Positions 20,790-29,306 are shown, counted from the first letter of the stretch. The stretch is 34,792 bases of DNA from Colimorpha sp045576855 (GCA_045576855.1 JAZNHG010000030.1:1-34792); one strand, 5' to 3'. The notes: a model not told the origin generated them from the sequence alone. A program made the numbers and translations.

Positions 20790-23534
20790 CTATTCCCTGA
20801 ATCTGACGCCGACGGCAGAGGGCATGCGCTGGCCGACGCGGGCGTTGCCGTAGGGAGAGAGAAGAATGCGGCCGGCGGCTATACCACGCTGTGTGAGGAA
20901 ATCGAGCAGCGTCTGGCAGCGTGTCTCGGCCTGGGCATAGCATTGACGCGCGTCGGGCCCGGCCACGTCCACCACAAACTCGAGCACGGCGCCGGGGTGG
21001 CGTTGCACAAAACGGGCCAGCTGGGTCAATTGCATGCGCGCCACGGGCAAGAGTTCCTCGCCGTCGGCGGAAAACTGCACCACCGGCAACGGCAACGGGC
21101 GGTCCATAGCCACCAGCTCGGCAAAGGTGTAGGCCGGCAGGCGATAGTCGGCGATGCGCGACGGCTCGACCTCGGTGGCGGTGACGAAGCGGGTGCCGGC
21201 ATCGGCCAGCAGTGCATAGCGACGGCCCTTCTGCAGGCTGAAATGCAGCGTACTGTCGTCCTCGCAGTCGAGCTGCTGCACCACCGTCTGGCGTTCCATA
21301 TCGGCCACCTGCAGGCGCAGCAGCGAATGCTGCAATTCGGCCACGTCGAGGGCATAGCGGCCGGTGGCCGAGGTGGTGTTGTGTGCGGTGGCGAAGCTGC
21401 GTACGGTGGCACGTCCGGAGGCATCGGTGGAGAGATAGATACGGCGCTCGTCGGGGCTGAAACTGACGCTCAGCTCGCGGAAGCCGCTATTCACTTCGCG
21501 CCCCAGGTTCTGCGGCGTGGACCACGAGGTCCAGTCGTCGGGGTCGGTGCGCTCGGCCATATAGACGTCGCCATAGCCCAGTCCCACACTGCCGTCGCTG
21601 ACAAAATAGAGAGTGGTCATATTGCGGCTGAGGATGGGCGACCGCTCGCTGTAGAGACTGTTTACCTTCACGCCCAGATTGACCGGCGTACCCCACCGGC
21701 CAGAGGTACAGGGAATGAACCAAAGGTCGGTAGCCAGAGCCGTATCGCCGTGGAAGTAAGCGCGCGAGGGCTGCAGGTTCTGTCCGCCGGGACGGTCGGA
21801 GGCCAGCAGCAATCCGCTGCCGTCGGGCAGCATATAGGCATCGGTCTCCACATAATCGGTGTTGACCGGATAAGGCGGTATGTCGCTGATGCGCCAGCCA
21901 TCGTCGTCGCGTTCGGCTATCCAGATATCGCCTCCGTGGCCAAGCAGCATACGGCGCCCCCCGTCGTAGAAGCTGAAGAGGGTGAGACTGACGCCTTCGG
22001 CACCCGCCATCCGCAGGGTATCGGCCAGGTGCCACCCACGGGCGGTGTGCACAGCGCTGCATATACGGCTGCCATCGCTGAAGTAGAGTCGATTGTCGAC
22101 AGGATTAACCACCGGATGATGCATACTGACAGAGTCGGCATCCAAGGCTTCGGCCCGCGACACATAGCCCGGTGTGGGCGTAGTGACGAGGCGGCGCAGC
22201 GCATCGTATTGCCATTGCCACTGCTCGCCATATTCCAATTCGAACTGTTCGAGCCGGAACTGTGCGTCGGCCCAGCGGCGCTGAGCCACCAGCGGCTGCA
22301 ACATACGCTGCAAGGGCACTATGGCGATAGCCTTGCCCGAGAGGTCATGTATATAGGCGGCATAGCGGTCGTAAGCCTTCTCCTGGAAGGGTTCCATCAG
22401 CGGCACACCATCCACCTCGGTAGCACGTTCCAGGTCGTCCTCCAAGGCACGGGGAAAGGGAAAGTCGGGATTGGCTGCGGCAAAGCGCTCCAGCGGGGCG
22501 CCATTGCCCTCGAATGCATGCCAGGAATAATAGCGGCTGTAGACCTCGCTGACGAAGGGGTCGAGTTTGAAATGGTCCACGTAGTACTGCGCAGCCTGTG
22601 CGTCACGGTTGACATAGATGAGTCGACGCAGCCGGGCCAGCGCCTGGTCGGAGATGTCGTGGTCGGCGTTGGAGTCGGCAAAATGGGCCAATTCCACTGC
22701 AGTGTGGCGCTTGGCGAGGTCCTCTTCGAGCAGTTTGTCTATACGCTGGCGGGCCTGGTCACTCTCGTCGCTGGCGGGATAGAGGGCCAGGAATTCGCCA
22801 TAAGCTTCGATGGAGCCGTCGCGCTCAGCGTTGTCAAAGGCCAGCTGGGCTTTGCGTCTCACAGCAAGACGGGCGACAGCCTTGCTCTTGGGATAGAGAC
22901 GCACGAGCGAATCGGCCGTCTGCGAACGGTACGAGCTGGCCAGCAATCCAGCTACCATATCGCCCAACCGCTGGTCGGCGGCGGCAGCTTCTTCGGTTCC
23001 TGGATAGGTGTTGAGGAAGTCATAGCACTCGTCGGCCGTACCAGTAGAGAGCACATCGTCGGCAATGAGGCGGTAGCGCCGGGCTCGGAGCAGTTTGGCT
23101 ATCTCGGCGTCGGTGGGTCCAAAGGTGGCAAGATAGAGGTCCACCTCGGCCATCGTCATATTGTCGCGGGTGCGTACCGAGGAGAGCGCCGCCTCGGATA
23201 TAGCCACCCGGAGGTCGTGCAGCACATTGATTGTGATACCGCTGTTGCGCTGTAGTTTGACAAGGTCGCTGACACGATTGCGCTGCAGCAGGTCGATGTG
23301 GCTCTGCTCAGCCCGGGTGGCAAAGTCCATTGCCAACGGAAGGCTGCGCATGGGGTTGGAATTGTCGAAATAGAACATCGCCAGACTGTAGAGTGGTTCC
23401 ACTCCCTGAGGCTCGCGAAGGTAGGCTCGACTCAGCTCCGCCAACTTGCTGCCGTAGTTGTCGACTGGTTCCTGCGCTTGCACAGGGGCCAGGAGCAGCA
23501 GTATGAATATCGTGAGTATGAGTCGCCGAAGCAT
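20790..23534 (-). CDS. PorE-like OmpA-family protein: TPR-like, PD40 propeller, CRD, OmpA_C
   Basis: A 914-residue exported protein. After the signal peptide (1-20) comes a helical TPR-like half, about 25-460. A WD40/PD40 beta-propeller follows, about 490-710, with blades such as LYFSDGS, MLPDGSGLLLASDRPGG and FSPDERRIYLSTD. A carboxypeptidase-regulatory-like segment (about 715-800) and a C-terminal OmpA-like domain (about 810-914) complete it. That order matches PorE, the peptidoglycan-anchored T9SS component of Porphyromonas gingivalis. The OmpA core is degenerate, but Asp (VVDVAG) and Arg (ETRCQTLLDFL) sit where the diaminopimelate-binding pair belongs. The usual lipobox of PorE is not evident. 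It is last in an operon with a glycosyltransferase and a small exported protein. A T9SS role is inferred from architecture and nearby cargo. Confidence 0.78.
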   Translation of the reverse strand: MLRRLILTIFILLLLAPVQAQEPVDNYGSKLAELSRAYLREPQGVEPLYSLAMFYFDNSNPMRSLPLAMDFATRAEQSHIDLLQRNRVSDLVKLQRNSGITINVLHDLRVAISEAALSSVRTRDNMTMAEVDLYLATFGPTDAEIAKLLRARRYRLIADDVLSTGTADECYDFLNTYPGTEEAAAADQRLGDMVAGLLASSYRSQTADSLVRLYPKSKAVARLAVRRKAQLAFDNAERDGSIEAYGEFLALYPASDESDQARQRIDKLLEEDLAKRHTAVELAHFADSNADHDISDQALARLRRLIYVNRDAQAAQYYVDHFKLDPFVSEVYSRYYSWHAFEGNGAPLERFAAANPDFPFPRALEDDLERATEVDGVPLMEPFQEKAYDRYAAYIHDLSGKAIAIVPLQRMLQPLVAQRRWADAQFRLEQFELEYGEQWQWQYDALRRLVTTPTPGYVSRAEALDADSVSMHHPVVNPVDNRLYFSDGSRICSAVHTARGWHLADTLRMAGAEGVSLTLFSFYDGGRRMLLGHGGDIWIAERDDDGWRISDIPPYPVNTDYVETDAYMLPDGSGLLLASDRPGGQNLQPSRAYFHGDTALATDLWFIPCTSGRWGTPVNLGVKVNSLYSERSPILSRNMTTLYFVSDGSVGLGYGDVYMAERTDPDDWTSWSTPQNLGREVNSGFRELSVSFSPDERRIYLSTDASGRATVRSFATAHNTTSATGRYALDVAELQHSLLRLQVADMERQTVVQQLDCEDDSTLHFSLQKGRRYALLADAGTRFVTATEVEPSRIADYRLPAYTFAELVAMDRPLPLPVVQFSADGEELLPVARMQLTQLARFVQRHPGAVLEFVVDVAGPDARQCYAQAETRCQTLLDFLTQRGIAAGRILLSPYGNARVGQRMPSAVGVRFRE

Positions 23535-23543
23535 GATTCAGTA

Positions 23544-24065
23544 CTATTTAACCGAGGAGAGAATCTTCTTGAACTTGACCTCCATATCCTCATACGTCTC
23601 GCGGGTGGTCTCCAGTCGGAACTCCACAGCCGTGCGGCGGTCCTTGAAATAGGTCATCAAGAAATGGTAGTCCTTGCCGTCGGAAGGCTTGGTGTACATG
23701 GCTTCATAGCCCAGGCCACCCGATTTGGGCAGACCGTCGCCTTTGCTCCACTCGCGCAACGACTGGTAGGGCTGCTGCTCGTAGCGGGCATATGCCAGCT
23801 CGTAGACATCGCCAGTATAGCCTTCGTTGACATAAATACGGAGGAAAGGCAGCACCGTGTCGCCATCGTCGGCCACGAGCACCTCACCAACATAGCAATA
23901 ATAATATACATTGGCACCGTCGCGCTCGGTGAAAGTGCGCAGGTAGCGCCAATCCTTGTCAAGCTGGAAGGTGACGGCTGTGCCGGGGATAGTGAGCTGT
24001 GCGTTGGCTATGGCCGGAAGCATCAGCATGGCGGCCAGCACAAGGCATTGCATAATTCGTTTCAT
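23544..24065 (-). CDS. Small exported protein of unknown function
   Basis: A 173-residue protein with a signal peptide (1-22, cut after NAQ/ANA) and a compact alpha/beta domain. It begins GTAVTFQLDKDWRY and has a conserved-looking GYEAMYTKPSDGKDYHFLMTYF strand pair and a C-terminal helix. The shape recalls PsbP/Mog1-type folds, but I cannot assign a family. The start codon overlaps the glycosyltransferase stop by 4 nt (ATGA), and the next gene starts 9 nt after its stop. Translational coupling and a shared pathway are likely. Confidence 0.8.
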   Translation of the reverse strand: MKRIMQCLVLAAMLMLPAIANAQLTIPGTAVTFQLDKDWRYLRTFTERDGANVYYYCYVGEVLVADDGDTVLPFLRIYVNEGYTGDVYELAYARYEQQPYQSLREWSKGDGLPKSGGLGYEAMYTKPSDGKDYHFLMTYFKDRRTAVEFRLETTRETYEDMEVKFKKILSSVK

Positions 24066-25258
24066 ACGTCGATCCTTTCTTTATAGAATTGCAACAAATT
24101 GTTGGCTGTACGTTCCACATCATAGCGCTCGGCCACCAGACGCGAGGCCGCCTCCCCCACCCTGCGACAATAGCCGGGGTCGTCGAGCAGACGCTTGATT
24201 TGGCTGGCAAACTCGCTGGGAGTATTGGCGATGAGAAGGTTCTCGCCGTCGGTATAGTCTATGCCACGGGCACCGACGGTGGTGGTAACCACGGCTTTGC
24301 CTACCGACATGGCCTCGATGATTTTCACCCGTATGCCGCTGCCGCTGAGCAGAGGCACCACATTTATCTGCTTGCCGGCAATAAACCGCATGGCGTCTTC
24401 AACCTCGCCCACGACGGTGACACCGTCGAGCTGGGTCTGCATGAGTTCCTCGGGCATCTTGCGTCCGGCCAGGTAGAGGTGCGCCTGCGGCACCTGTCGG
24501 TGCACCACGGGCCACACATCCCGCAGCATCCACTGGATACTCTCCTGATTGGGCATCCAATCCATAGCGCCGATATGGAAGAGCGAATTGGGCTCCACCG
24601 GAACAGAAACCGCAGCGCGAGGCTCGATACCGAAGGGTACGGAGGCGATGGGCTTGCGGATACCGGCTGCACGGAAGTATTCGGCATCGCCCTGCGTGAT
24701 GCAGACGATGCCATCATAGTCGGACATATGTTCCAACTCGTAGGCCCGGAGGGTGAGCGAGAGATGGTTGAGATACCAGCGCTTGACGTGGCTTCGCGTG
24801 CTTTGGGCCACCCGCTTCCATATGAGGTGCTCCACATTATGGGCCCGGAGGATGACCTTGGCCTGCGAATAGCGCCGTATGAGAGGCACATAAGGCGTAA
24901 GGAAGATGCTCTCCACATGCACCACATCGAACTCCTGCTCTTGGAGAATGGCCACCAGCCGACGAGAGAAGTCGCGGCTGATATAGCGTTTCACATGGTA
25001 CGACTCGCCACAGAGCATAGCCACCGCAGCAGGCAGCGGCTTGACGCCAAGGTCGATAAACACCGAATCAAAGCGGGTCTGCCGCAGATACTCCTCGGGT
25101 ATCTGCTCACGCCTGACGGGATGCTTGTCGGTTTCCACGGTAAGCACCCGCAACTCGCATCCCGCACGGAGCAGTCCCTGCGTGATACTGTTCATAGCCA
25201 TCGTGCCGCCGTCGACCGGCGGAAACGGGGGCTTGTTGCAGAGTTGGAGTACCTTCAT
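24062..25258 (-). CDS. Family 4 glycosyltransferase (GT-B)
   Basis: A 398-residue GT-B enzyme transferring a sugar from an activated donor. The N-terminal Rossmann domain opens with the glycine-rich acceptor loop (PPFPPVDGGTMAMNS). The C-terminal donor domain has PLLSGSGIRVKIIEAMSVGKAVVTT, the GT4 signature containing the E-x7-type donor-binding segment. Length is typical. No membrane helix. It is the first gene of a three-gene operon with a PorE-like protein. In Bacteroidetes, T9SS cargo may be attached to a lipopolysaccharide, so a role in that glycan is possible but is inference only. The 63-nt gap from the YitT-like gene shows no promoter. Confidence 0.9.
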   Translation of the reverse strand: MKVLQLCNKPPFPPVDGGTMAMNSITQGLLRAGCELRVLTVETDKHPVRREQIPEEYLRQTRFDSVFIDLGVKPLPAAVAMLCGESYHVKRYISRDFSRRLVAILQEQEFDVVHVESIFLTPYVPLIRRYSQAKVILRAHNVEHLIWKRVAQSTRSHVKRWYLNHLSLTLRAYELEHMSDYDGIVCITQGDAEYFRAAGIRKPIASVPFGIEPRAAVSVPVEPNSLFHIGAMDWMPNQESIQWMLRDVWPVVHRQVPQAHLYLAGRKMPEELMQTQLDGVTVVGEVEDAMRFIAGKQINVVPLLSGSGIRVKIIEAMSVGKAVVTTTVGARGIDYTDGENLLIANTPSEFASQIKRLLDDPGYCRRVGEAASRLVAERYDVERTANNLLQFYKERIDV

Positions 25259-25321
25259 AGCAATGGAATAACGGAGTTCGCCTCTATTTATTGTACCCGT
25301 CGGCTTTATTTCTTCCGGCCG

Positions 25322-26278
25322 TCACTCCTTCGGCAACGCCTTGAATCCCATACCCAGAATCTCGCTGCTGTCCATGATGTTGACAAAGGCACCGGGGTCG
25401 ATGCGATGCAGATTGCTGCGCAGCTTCACCATGTCGGCACGGTCAAGGGTGACATATATCATCTGACGCTCGGCACCCTGGTAGAGCCCCTTGCCGGCGA
25501 TATAAGTGCCGCCACGCTTGAGGTCGTTGATGATGTATTCGCGCACCGCCTCCATGTGGTCGGTAACGATAAACATGGTCTTGTAGCTCTTCATGCCGTC
25601 CACCACCAGGTCGATAACCTTGCCTTCGATGAAGATGATGATGATGGAATAGATGGGCAGACGGATATCGCCAAAGGCCACCAGCGTGCTCAGCGTGATG
25701 CAGCCATCCACAATCATCACCAGCGTGCCGAGGCTGATTTTGGTGTACTTGTGCAGAATCATGGAGATAATGTCCGAACCGCCACTGGTGGCGCCACTGC
25801 GGAAGATGAGGCCGATAGCCACACCATAGATGAGGCCGGCCACCATCGTATTCAGGAAGTAGTCGGGCACAAACCACATGCCGTCGTTCGTCTGCACCAT
25901 CGAGATGCCCTCAATGGCATTGGCCACAATCGGGCCGTCGTGTATCACAGGATTGTAACCCCAGACCCAGGTCTCGATGATATAGGTGAAACCAAAGATG
26001 AGGAACGTGGATATAATCGTCTTCACACCGAACTTGGGGCCGAGAATCCAGGTGCCGATAATCAGCAGCGGCACGTCCATACAGATGGCCCACACCGAAA
26101 TTTTGCCACCCCAGAGGGTGCTGAACACGTTGCTCAAACCGTAGGTGCCGCCCGGTGCCATGTGGTAGGGGTTGACAAACATCACGTCGCCCACGGCGAA
26201 CAGGGCACTGCCCAGGATGAGCATTGCATAGGCCAGCACCTCTTTTTTCCAGTCTTTCTGTATCTTCACTTCTGTCAT
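25322..26278 (-). CDS. YitT-family membrane protein (DUF161 + DUF2179)
   Basis: A 318-residue protein. Five to six transmembrane helices occupy about 12-225 and carry the family motifs: NPYHMAPGGTYGLSNV (near 36-51) and FRSGATSGGSDIISMIL (near 160-176). A cytoplasmic ferredoxin-like DUF2179 domain (about 230-300) follows, with KSYKTMFIVTD and YVTLDRADMVKLR. Length fits the family (280-320). Function is not established; the family is sometimes annotated as a transporter. It has its own well-formed promoter, and the downstream glycosyltransferase may be read from it. Confidence 0.92.
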   Translation of the reverse strand: MTEVKIQKDWKKEVLAYAMLILGSALFAVGDVMFVNPYHMAPGGTYGLSNVFSTLWGGKISVWAICMDVPLLIIGTWILGPKFGVKTIISTFLIFGFTYIIETWVWGYNPVIHDGPIVANAIEGISMVQTNDGMWFVPDYFLNTMVAGLIYGVAIGLIFRSGATSGGSDIISMILHKYTKISLGTLVMIVDGCITLSTLVAFGDIRLPIYSIIIIFIEGKVIDLVVDGMKSYKTMFIVTDHMEAVREYIINDLKRGGTYIAGKGLYQGAERQMIYVTLDRADMVKLRSNLHRIDPGAFVNIMDSSEILGMGFKALPKE

Positions 26279-26331
26279 AATACATTATAAATTAGAATAC
26301 AATACATAATCACCCCTTGAGGATGAAAATG

Positions 26332-26363
26332 CAAAGATACAAAACTTGGGCTGATTGGCCAAA
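26332..26363 (-). promoter_or_regulatory. Bacteroidetes-type promoter for the YitT-family gene
   Basis: On the minus strand: TTTG (26360-26363), 20-nt spacer, TATCTTTG (26332-26339). Both elements are exact and the spacing is ideal. The -33 box lies inside the arm of the hairpin that follows the tRNA gene, so one structure serves both ends. Confidence 0.82.
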
Positions 26364-26374
26364 TTATTTTGGCC
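26357..26374 (-). terminator. Hairpin just past tRNA-Gly, possible terminator
   Basis: A perfect 7-bp stem GGCCAAA/TTTGGCC with a 4-nt loop starts 3 nt after the encoded CCA. No T tract follows on the minus strand, so termination is uncertain; it may guide 3' processing. Confidence 0.4.
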
Positions 26375-26377
26375 TTT

Positions 26378-26453
26378 TGGAGCGGCAAACGGGACTCGAA
26401 CCCGCGACCTGCGGCTTGGGAAGCCGCCGCTCTACCAACTGAGCTATTGCCGC
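26378..26453 (-). tRNA. tRNA-Gly (anticodon CCC), CCA encoded
   Basis: The 76-nt gene folds completely. The acceptor stem is GCGGCAA/TTGCCGC and the D arm GCTC/GAGC. The anticodon arm GCGGC/GCCGC has loop TTCCCAA, so the anticodon is CCC and reads GGG. The T arm GCGGG/CCCGT carries TTCGAGT. Discriminator U is followed by an encoded CCA. It lies 58 nt downstream of the Bax-inhibitor gene and may share its transcript. The opposite strand shows a familiar false ORF containing GTRTRDLRLGKPPLYQLSYC, a known artefact of tRNA genes. Confidence 0.97.
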
Positions 26454-26511
26454 AATGACCCCACTTTAACGCGGGGCATCGGTCTTTATTGTGTCCCTGG
26501 CGAAAAAAATT

Positions 26512-27210
26512 TCAATCCCTGCGCGCCAATATGCTCAGCAGTCTGATAAAGAGATTGATAACATCCAGATATACATCCAGGGCGCAGTCGATGGCGTTGT
26601 CCAGGGTCTTGGGGTAGACCTGCGAGCGGGCCACGTCGTAGCCGATATAGCCAGAAAAAAGGAGCACGAATAACCAGTCGAACATAGTGCCGCGGTAGCC
26701 AAGCAAGAAGGTAGCCACCACCTCGGCCAGCAGGCCGACCAGCAGCGCGATGAACAGCGTGCGGCCTATACCCAGGAAGAGCTGCGGCCGCACGACGGCC
26801 AGCAGCGTCATCGTCAGCGTCACCATAGCCGTCAGACCCATAGCCTTGAGCACGATGCCCGCCGACAGGCCCGGCACCACCAGCGCCAGCATCAAGCCGA
26901 TGGGCAGCACCACCAGGTTGTAGCCCAGAAAGCTCACCAGCGGCCGGGTGGAGCGGTTGGCGATGACGATGCCCGCAATGGTGGGTACCAGATAGACGAG
27001 CAGCATGCCCAGCCATCCCAGCATGGAGGCCATCTGCTGCAGCGGCCCATAGAGGAAATAGACCATCAGCGCGTTGACCACCAAGCCGTAGGTCAGCGTG
27101 CCGCAGAGGGCCAGATTGTAGTTGCGCGCCGACAGCGAGTCGGGCAGGCCCGATTCCAGGCGCTCGGCTTTGCGGTTTGCAAAGACGGTGGATAGTGAGG
27201 TCTCAGCCAT
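26512..27210 (-). CDS. Bax inhibitor-1/YccA family membrane protein
   Basis: A 232-residue protein with about seven transmembrane helices. The C-terminal signature of the family is clear: FSGYIGYDVARSQ followed by DNAIDCALDVYLDVINLFIRLL. Length matches YccA/YbhL (215-235). Bacterial members act as pH-sensitive calcium leak channels or as modulators of the FtsH protease; which applies here is unknown. It lies 47 nt after purM with no promoter visible, so it is probably in the purM operon. Confidence 0.93.
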   Translation of the reverse strand: MAETSLSTVFANRKAERLESGLPDSLSARNYNLALCGTLTYGLVVNALMVYFLYGPLQQMASMLGWLGMLLVYLVPTIAGIVIANRSTRPLVSFLGYNLVVLPIGLMLALVVPGLSAGIVLKAMGLTAMVTLTMTLLAVVRPQLFLGIGRTLFIALLVGLLAEVVATFLLGYRGTMFDWLFVLLFSGYIGYDVARSQVYPKTLDNAIDCALDVYLDVINLFIRLLSILARRD

Positions 27211-27257
27211 GTTTTGAGGGTGGGTTTTAGCTTTATGGTTTAAGGTTTAAGGGGGCT

Positions 27258-28424
27258 TTAGTTGAAGTATTCGAACACACCGTTCTCGCTGCGCACGGTC
27301 ACCTGCGCCCGCTCGGCGGCCTCTACGCGGCCCACCACACGGGCGTCGACGTTGAACGAGCGCGCGATGTCGATAATGCCGCGGGCCGTGGCCTCGTCGG
27401 TGTATATCTCCATACGGTGGCCCATATTGAACACCTTGTACATCTCCTGCCAGTCGGTGCCGCTCTCGTCGTGTATCATGCGGAACAGCGGCGGCACGGG
27501 GAAGAGGTTGTCCTTGACGACATGCAGGTTCTCGATGAAGTGCAGCACCTTGGTCTGCGCACCGCCGGAGCAGTGTATCATGCCGTCAATCTTGGGGCGG
27601 TACTCGTCCAGCACGCGGCGTATGATGGGAGCGTAGGTGCGGGTGGGCGAAAGCACCATGTGGCCGGCGTCGACGCCCGGCACCTCGGTGGGGTCGGTCA
27701 GCAGTTTGCTACCGCAGAAGACCACCTCCTGCGGCAGGTCGCGGTCGTAGCACATGGGGTAGCGCTCGGCATAGACGTGCGAGAAGACATCGTGGCGTGC
27801 CGAGGTGAGGCCGTTGCTTCCCATGCCGCCGTTGTAGGCTGTCTCGTAGGTGGCCTGGCCGTAGCTGGCCAGGCCCACGATGACGTTGCCGGCCTTGATG
27901 CGGGCATTGTCCACCACATCGGCGCGCCGCATGCGGGCCGTCACCGTGCTGTCCACGATGATGGTGCGCACCAGGTCGCCCACGTCGGCCGTCTCGCCGC
28001 CCGTGAGCACCATGTCTATACCCATGTCGCGCATGGTCTGGCAGAACTCCTCGGTACCATTGATAACGGCCGCGATGACCTCGCCCGGCACCAGCTGCTT
28101 GTTGCGCCCGATGGTGCTGGAGAGCAGTATGTGGTCCAGCGCGCCCACACAGAGCAGGTCGTCGGTGTTCATCACGATGGCGTCCACCGCTATACCCTTC
28201 CACACGCTCAGGTCGCCCGTCTCCTTCCAGTACATGTAGGCCAGACTCGACTTGGTACCCGCTCCGTCGGCATGCATTATGTTGCAGTAGTCGGCGTCGC
28301 CACCCAGCAGGTCGGGGATTATCTTGCAGAATGCCCGCGGGTATAGCCCCTTGTCGATGTTCTTGATGGCGTTGTGCACATCCTCTTTCGTGGCCGAGAC
28401 GCCGCGTTGGTTGTATTTGTCCAT
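27258..28424 (-). CDS. purM: Phosphoribosylformylglycinamidine cyclo-ligase (AIR synthase)
   Basis: A 388-residue enzyme that makes aminoimidazole ribotide from FGAM and ATP in purine biosynthesis. The N-terminal ATP-binding half has HADGAGTKSS (residues about 51-60) and TDDLLCVGA. The family signature LTGGETADVGD is at about 140-150. The start MDKYNQRGVSATKED was chosen because the frame upstream of it overlaps a genuine lipoprotein gene and encodes no family sequence. Length and the DKYNQRGVSA start fit the larger Bacteroidetes PurM form. It lies 5 nt after the lipoprotein gene, implying one operon. The surrounding genes are not purine genes. Confidence 0.95.
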   Translation of the reverse strand: MDKYNQRGVSATKEDVHNAIKNIDKGLYPRAFCKIIPDLLGGDADYCNIMHADGAGTKSSLAYMYWKETGDLSVWKGIAVDAIVMNTDDLLCVGALDHILLSSTIGRNKQLVPGEVIAAVINGTEEFCQTMRDMGIDMVLTGGETADVGDLVRTIIVDSTVTARMRRADVVDNARIKAGNVIVGLASYGQATYETAYNGGMGSNGLTSARHDVFSHVYAERYPMCYDRDLPQEVVFCGSKLLTDPTEVPGVDAGHMVLSPTRTYAPIIRRVLDEYRPKIDGMIHCSGGAQTKVLHFIENLHVVKDNLFPVPPLFRMIHDESGTDWQEMYKVFNMGHRMEIYTDEATARGIIDIARSFNVDARVVGRVEAAERAQVTVRSENGVFEYFN

Positions 28425-28429
28425 ATGGC

Positions 28430-28855
28430 TTATTTCTTGTTGTATTCGAAACTGTAGCTGTAGTCGTACTGCACTCCGCTGACGCTGTCGCGATGGCTGT
28501 AGGCGTGGCTGTACACCAGCCGGTTCTCCGTCAGCTTGTCCACATGGTAGTCGTCCACCTGTGTCCCGCGCATGAGCACCAGCGTCATGTCGCTGCCCAG
28601 CATCCAGTGGTAGTGGGTAGTGTCGGTCCGCTGCTTCCACACGCAGAGGCCGCCTTCCATAAACTCCACCTGGGTGGCGTCGTAGCCCTCCATCTCGCGG
28701 GTGGCCACGGTGTCGACCGCCGTCGACGCCACCGTCTCCACCACACGGTACAGCCGCCAGCGGCCCACCAGCATCTCCTCCGGAGTCTGCGGTCCGCAGG
28801 CCGTCCAGCACAGCCCCGTCAGGGCCATCACCATTGTCAGCAGTATCTTTTTCAT
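28430..28855 (-). CDS. Lipocalin-like lipoprotein
   Basis: A 141-residue lipoprotein. The signal peptide ends in a lipobox-like WTAC with Cys20. The mature domain starts EEMLVGRWRLYRV, like the G-x-W motif of lipocalin-like beta barrels, and has alternating strands (VEFMEGGLCVWKQ, MTLVLMRGTQVDDYHVDKL, LVYSHAYSH). Start chosen at MKKILL; a start two codons earlier (MEMKKI) is possible. It is the first gene of the purM transcript. Ligand unknown. Confidence 0.82.
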   Translation of the reverse strand: MKKILLTMVMALTGLCWTACGPQTPEEMLVGRWRLYRVVETVASTAVDTVATREMEGYDATQVEFMEGGLCVWKQRTDTTHYHWMLGSDMTLVLMRGTQVDDYHVDKLTENRLVYSHAYSHRDSVSGVQYDYSYSFEYNKK

Positions 28856-28925
28856 CTCCATTCGGGCAACCAAACCGTATGTGTACCAATACAATAGAGG
28901 CGCACACACCGGCCGCCGCCGTCTG

Positions 28926-28933
28926 CAAAGATA
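28926..28933 (-). promoter_or_regulatory. Predicted -7 box (TATCTTTG) for lipoprotein-purM operon
   Basis: On the minus strand this reads TATCTTTG. Twenty nucleotides upstream is GTG, one mismatch from TTG. The expected leader is about 64 nt. The gap 28856-29306 holds this site, the second composite repeat and the divergent promoter at 29263; no gene is seen. Confidence 0.6.
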
Positions 28934-29044
28934 CAACTTTTTTTCAAATCGCGCACCTCCACCCCGCCATCGCTCCCACTTTTTGCCCTCGCACGTCGCC
29001 CGACCTCACCCCGGGCACCCCGCCCCGACGGTCGCATCACGCAG

Positions 29045-29197
29045 GTGCGAACCACACCCTAACCACCTATCAACCACTACTGTAGTAGGTGTTGGTAAGT
29101 CGTTGGTAAGTCGTTGGTAAGTCGATGGTAAGTCGATGATAGGTTGGGAACCTGTGTTTCAATGGGTTACAAAGGCGGTTTTTCGCGTCACAACAGG
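29045..29197. repeat. Composite intergenic repeat, copy B
   Basis: This matches copy A (19168-19321) in order and strand. Left arm, 29045-29077: three inverted 11-bp units (on the minus strand GTGGTTGATAG, GTGGTTAGGGT, GTGGTTCGCAC). The centre is imperfectly palindromic (CACTACTGTAGTAGGTG). Right arm, 29089-29143: five 11-bp units, GTGTTGGTAAG, TCGTTGGTAAG twice, TCGATGGTAAG, TCGATGATAGG. The 54-nt block, 29144-29197, differs from copy A at 5 positions. Variable bases at the start of each right-arm unit are uniform within a copy but differ between copies (TC here, GA in A), a sign of homogenisation inside each array. Confidence 0.9.
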
Positions 29198-29262
29198 AGG
29201 GGCATACCGGATTGCACCCATACCCCTTTCCGGCCAGCGGACAGAGAGCCCAACGTAAAATA

Positions 29263-29295
29263 TTTTGGCCGTATAGAAAAAAAGTCGTACTTTTG
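29263..29295 (+). promoter_or_regulatory. Bacteroidetes-type promoter for the membrane protein-cupin-hydrolase operon
   Basis: TTTTG (29263-29267), a 20-nt spacer, TACTTTTG (29288-29295). Exact consensus. The predicted transcription start is near 29302, only a few bases before the first ATG at 29307, so a downstream ATG (29328 or 29418) may be the real start. Confidence 0.78.
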
Positions 29296-29306
29296 CACCC
29301 GCTTAT

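Noticed and set aside
20484..20790. CRISPR array in the 8-bp repeat region
   Set aside because: Units are contiguous 8-mers without spacers, and no cas gene is nearby.
20444..20943. Minus-strand ORFs made of DIETSRHR repeats
   Set aside because: They arise from the 8-bp tandem array, which reads open in several frames. No promoter, start context or domain supports them.
26355..26546. 63-residue plus-strand ORF with GTRTRDLRLGKPPLYQLSYC
   Set aside because: It is the reverse complement of the tRNA-Gly gene; this peptide is a well-known false gene call.
28425..28928. N-terminal extension of the purM frame to 556 residues
   Set aside because: The extension overlaps the lipoprotein gene in another frame and has no family similarity. 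The PurM start is at 28424.
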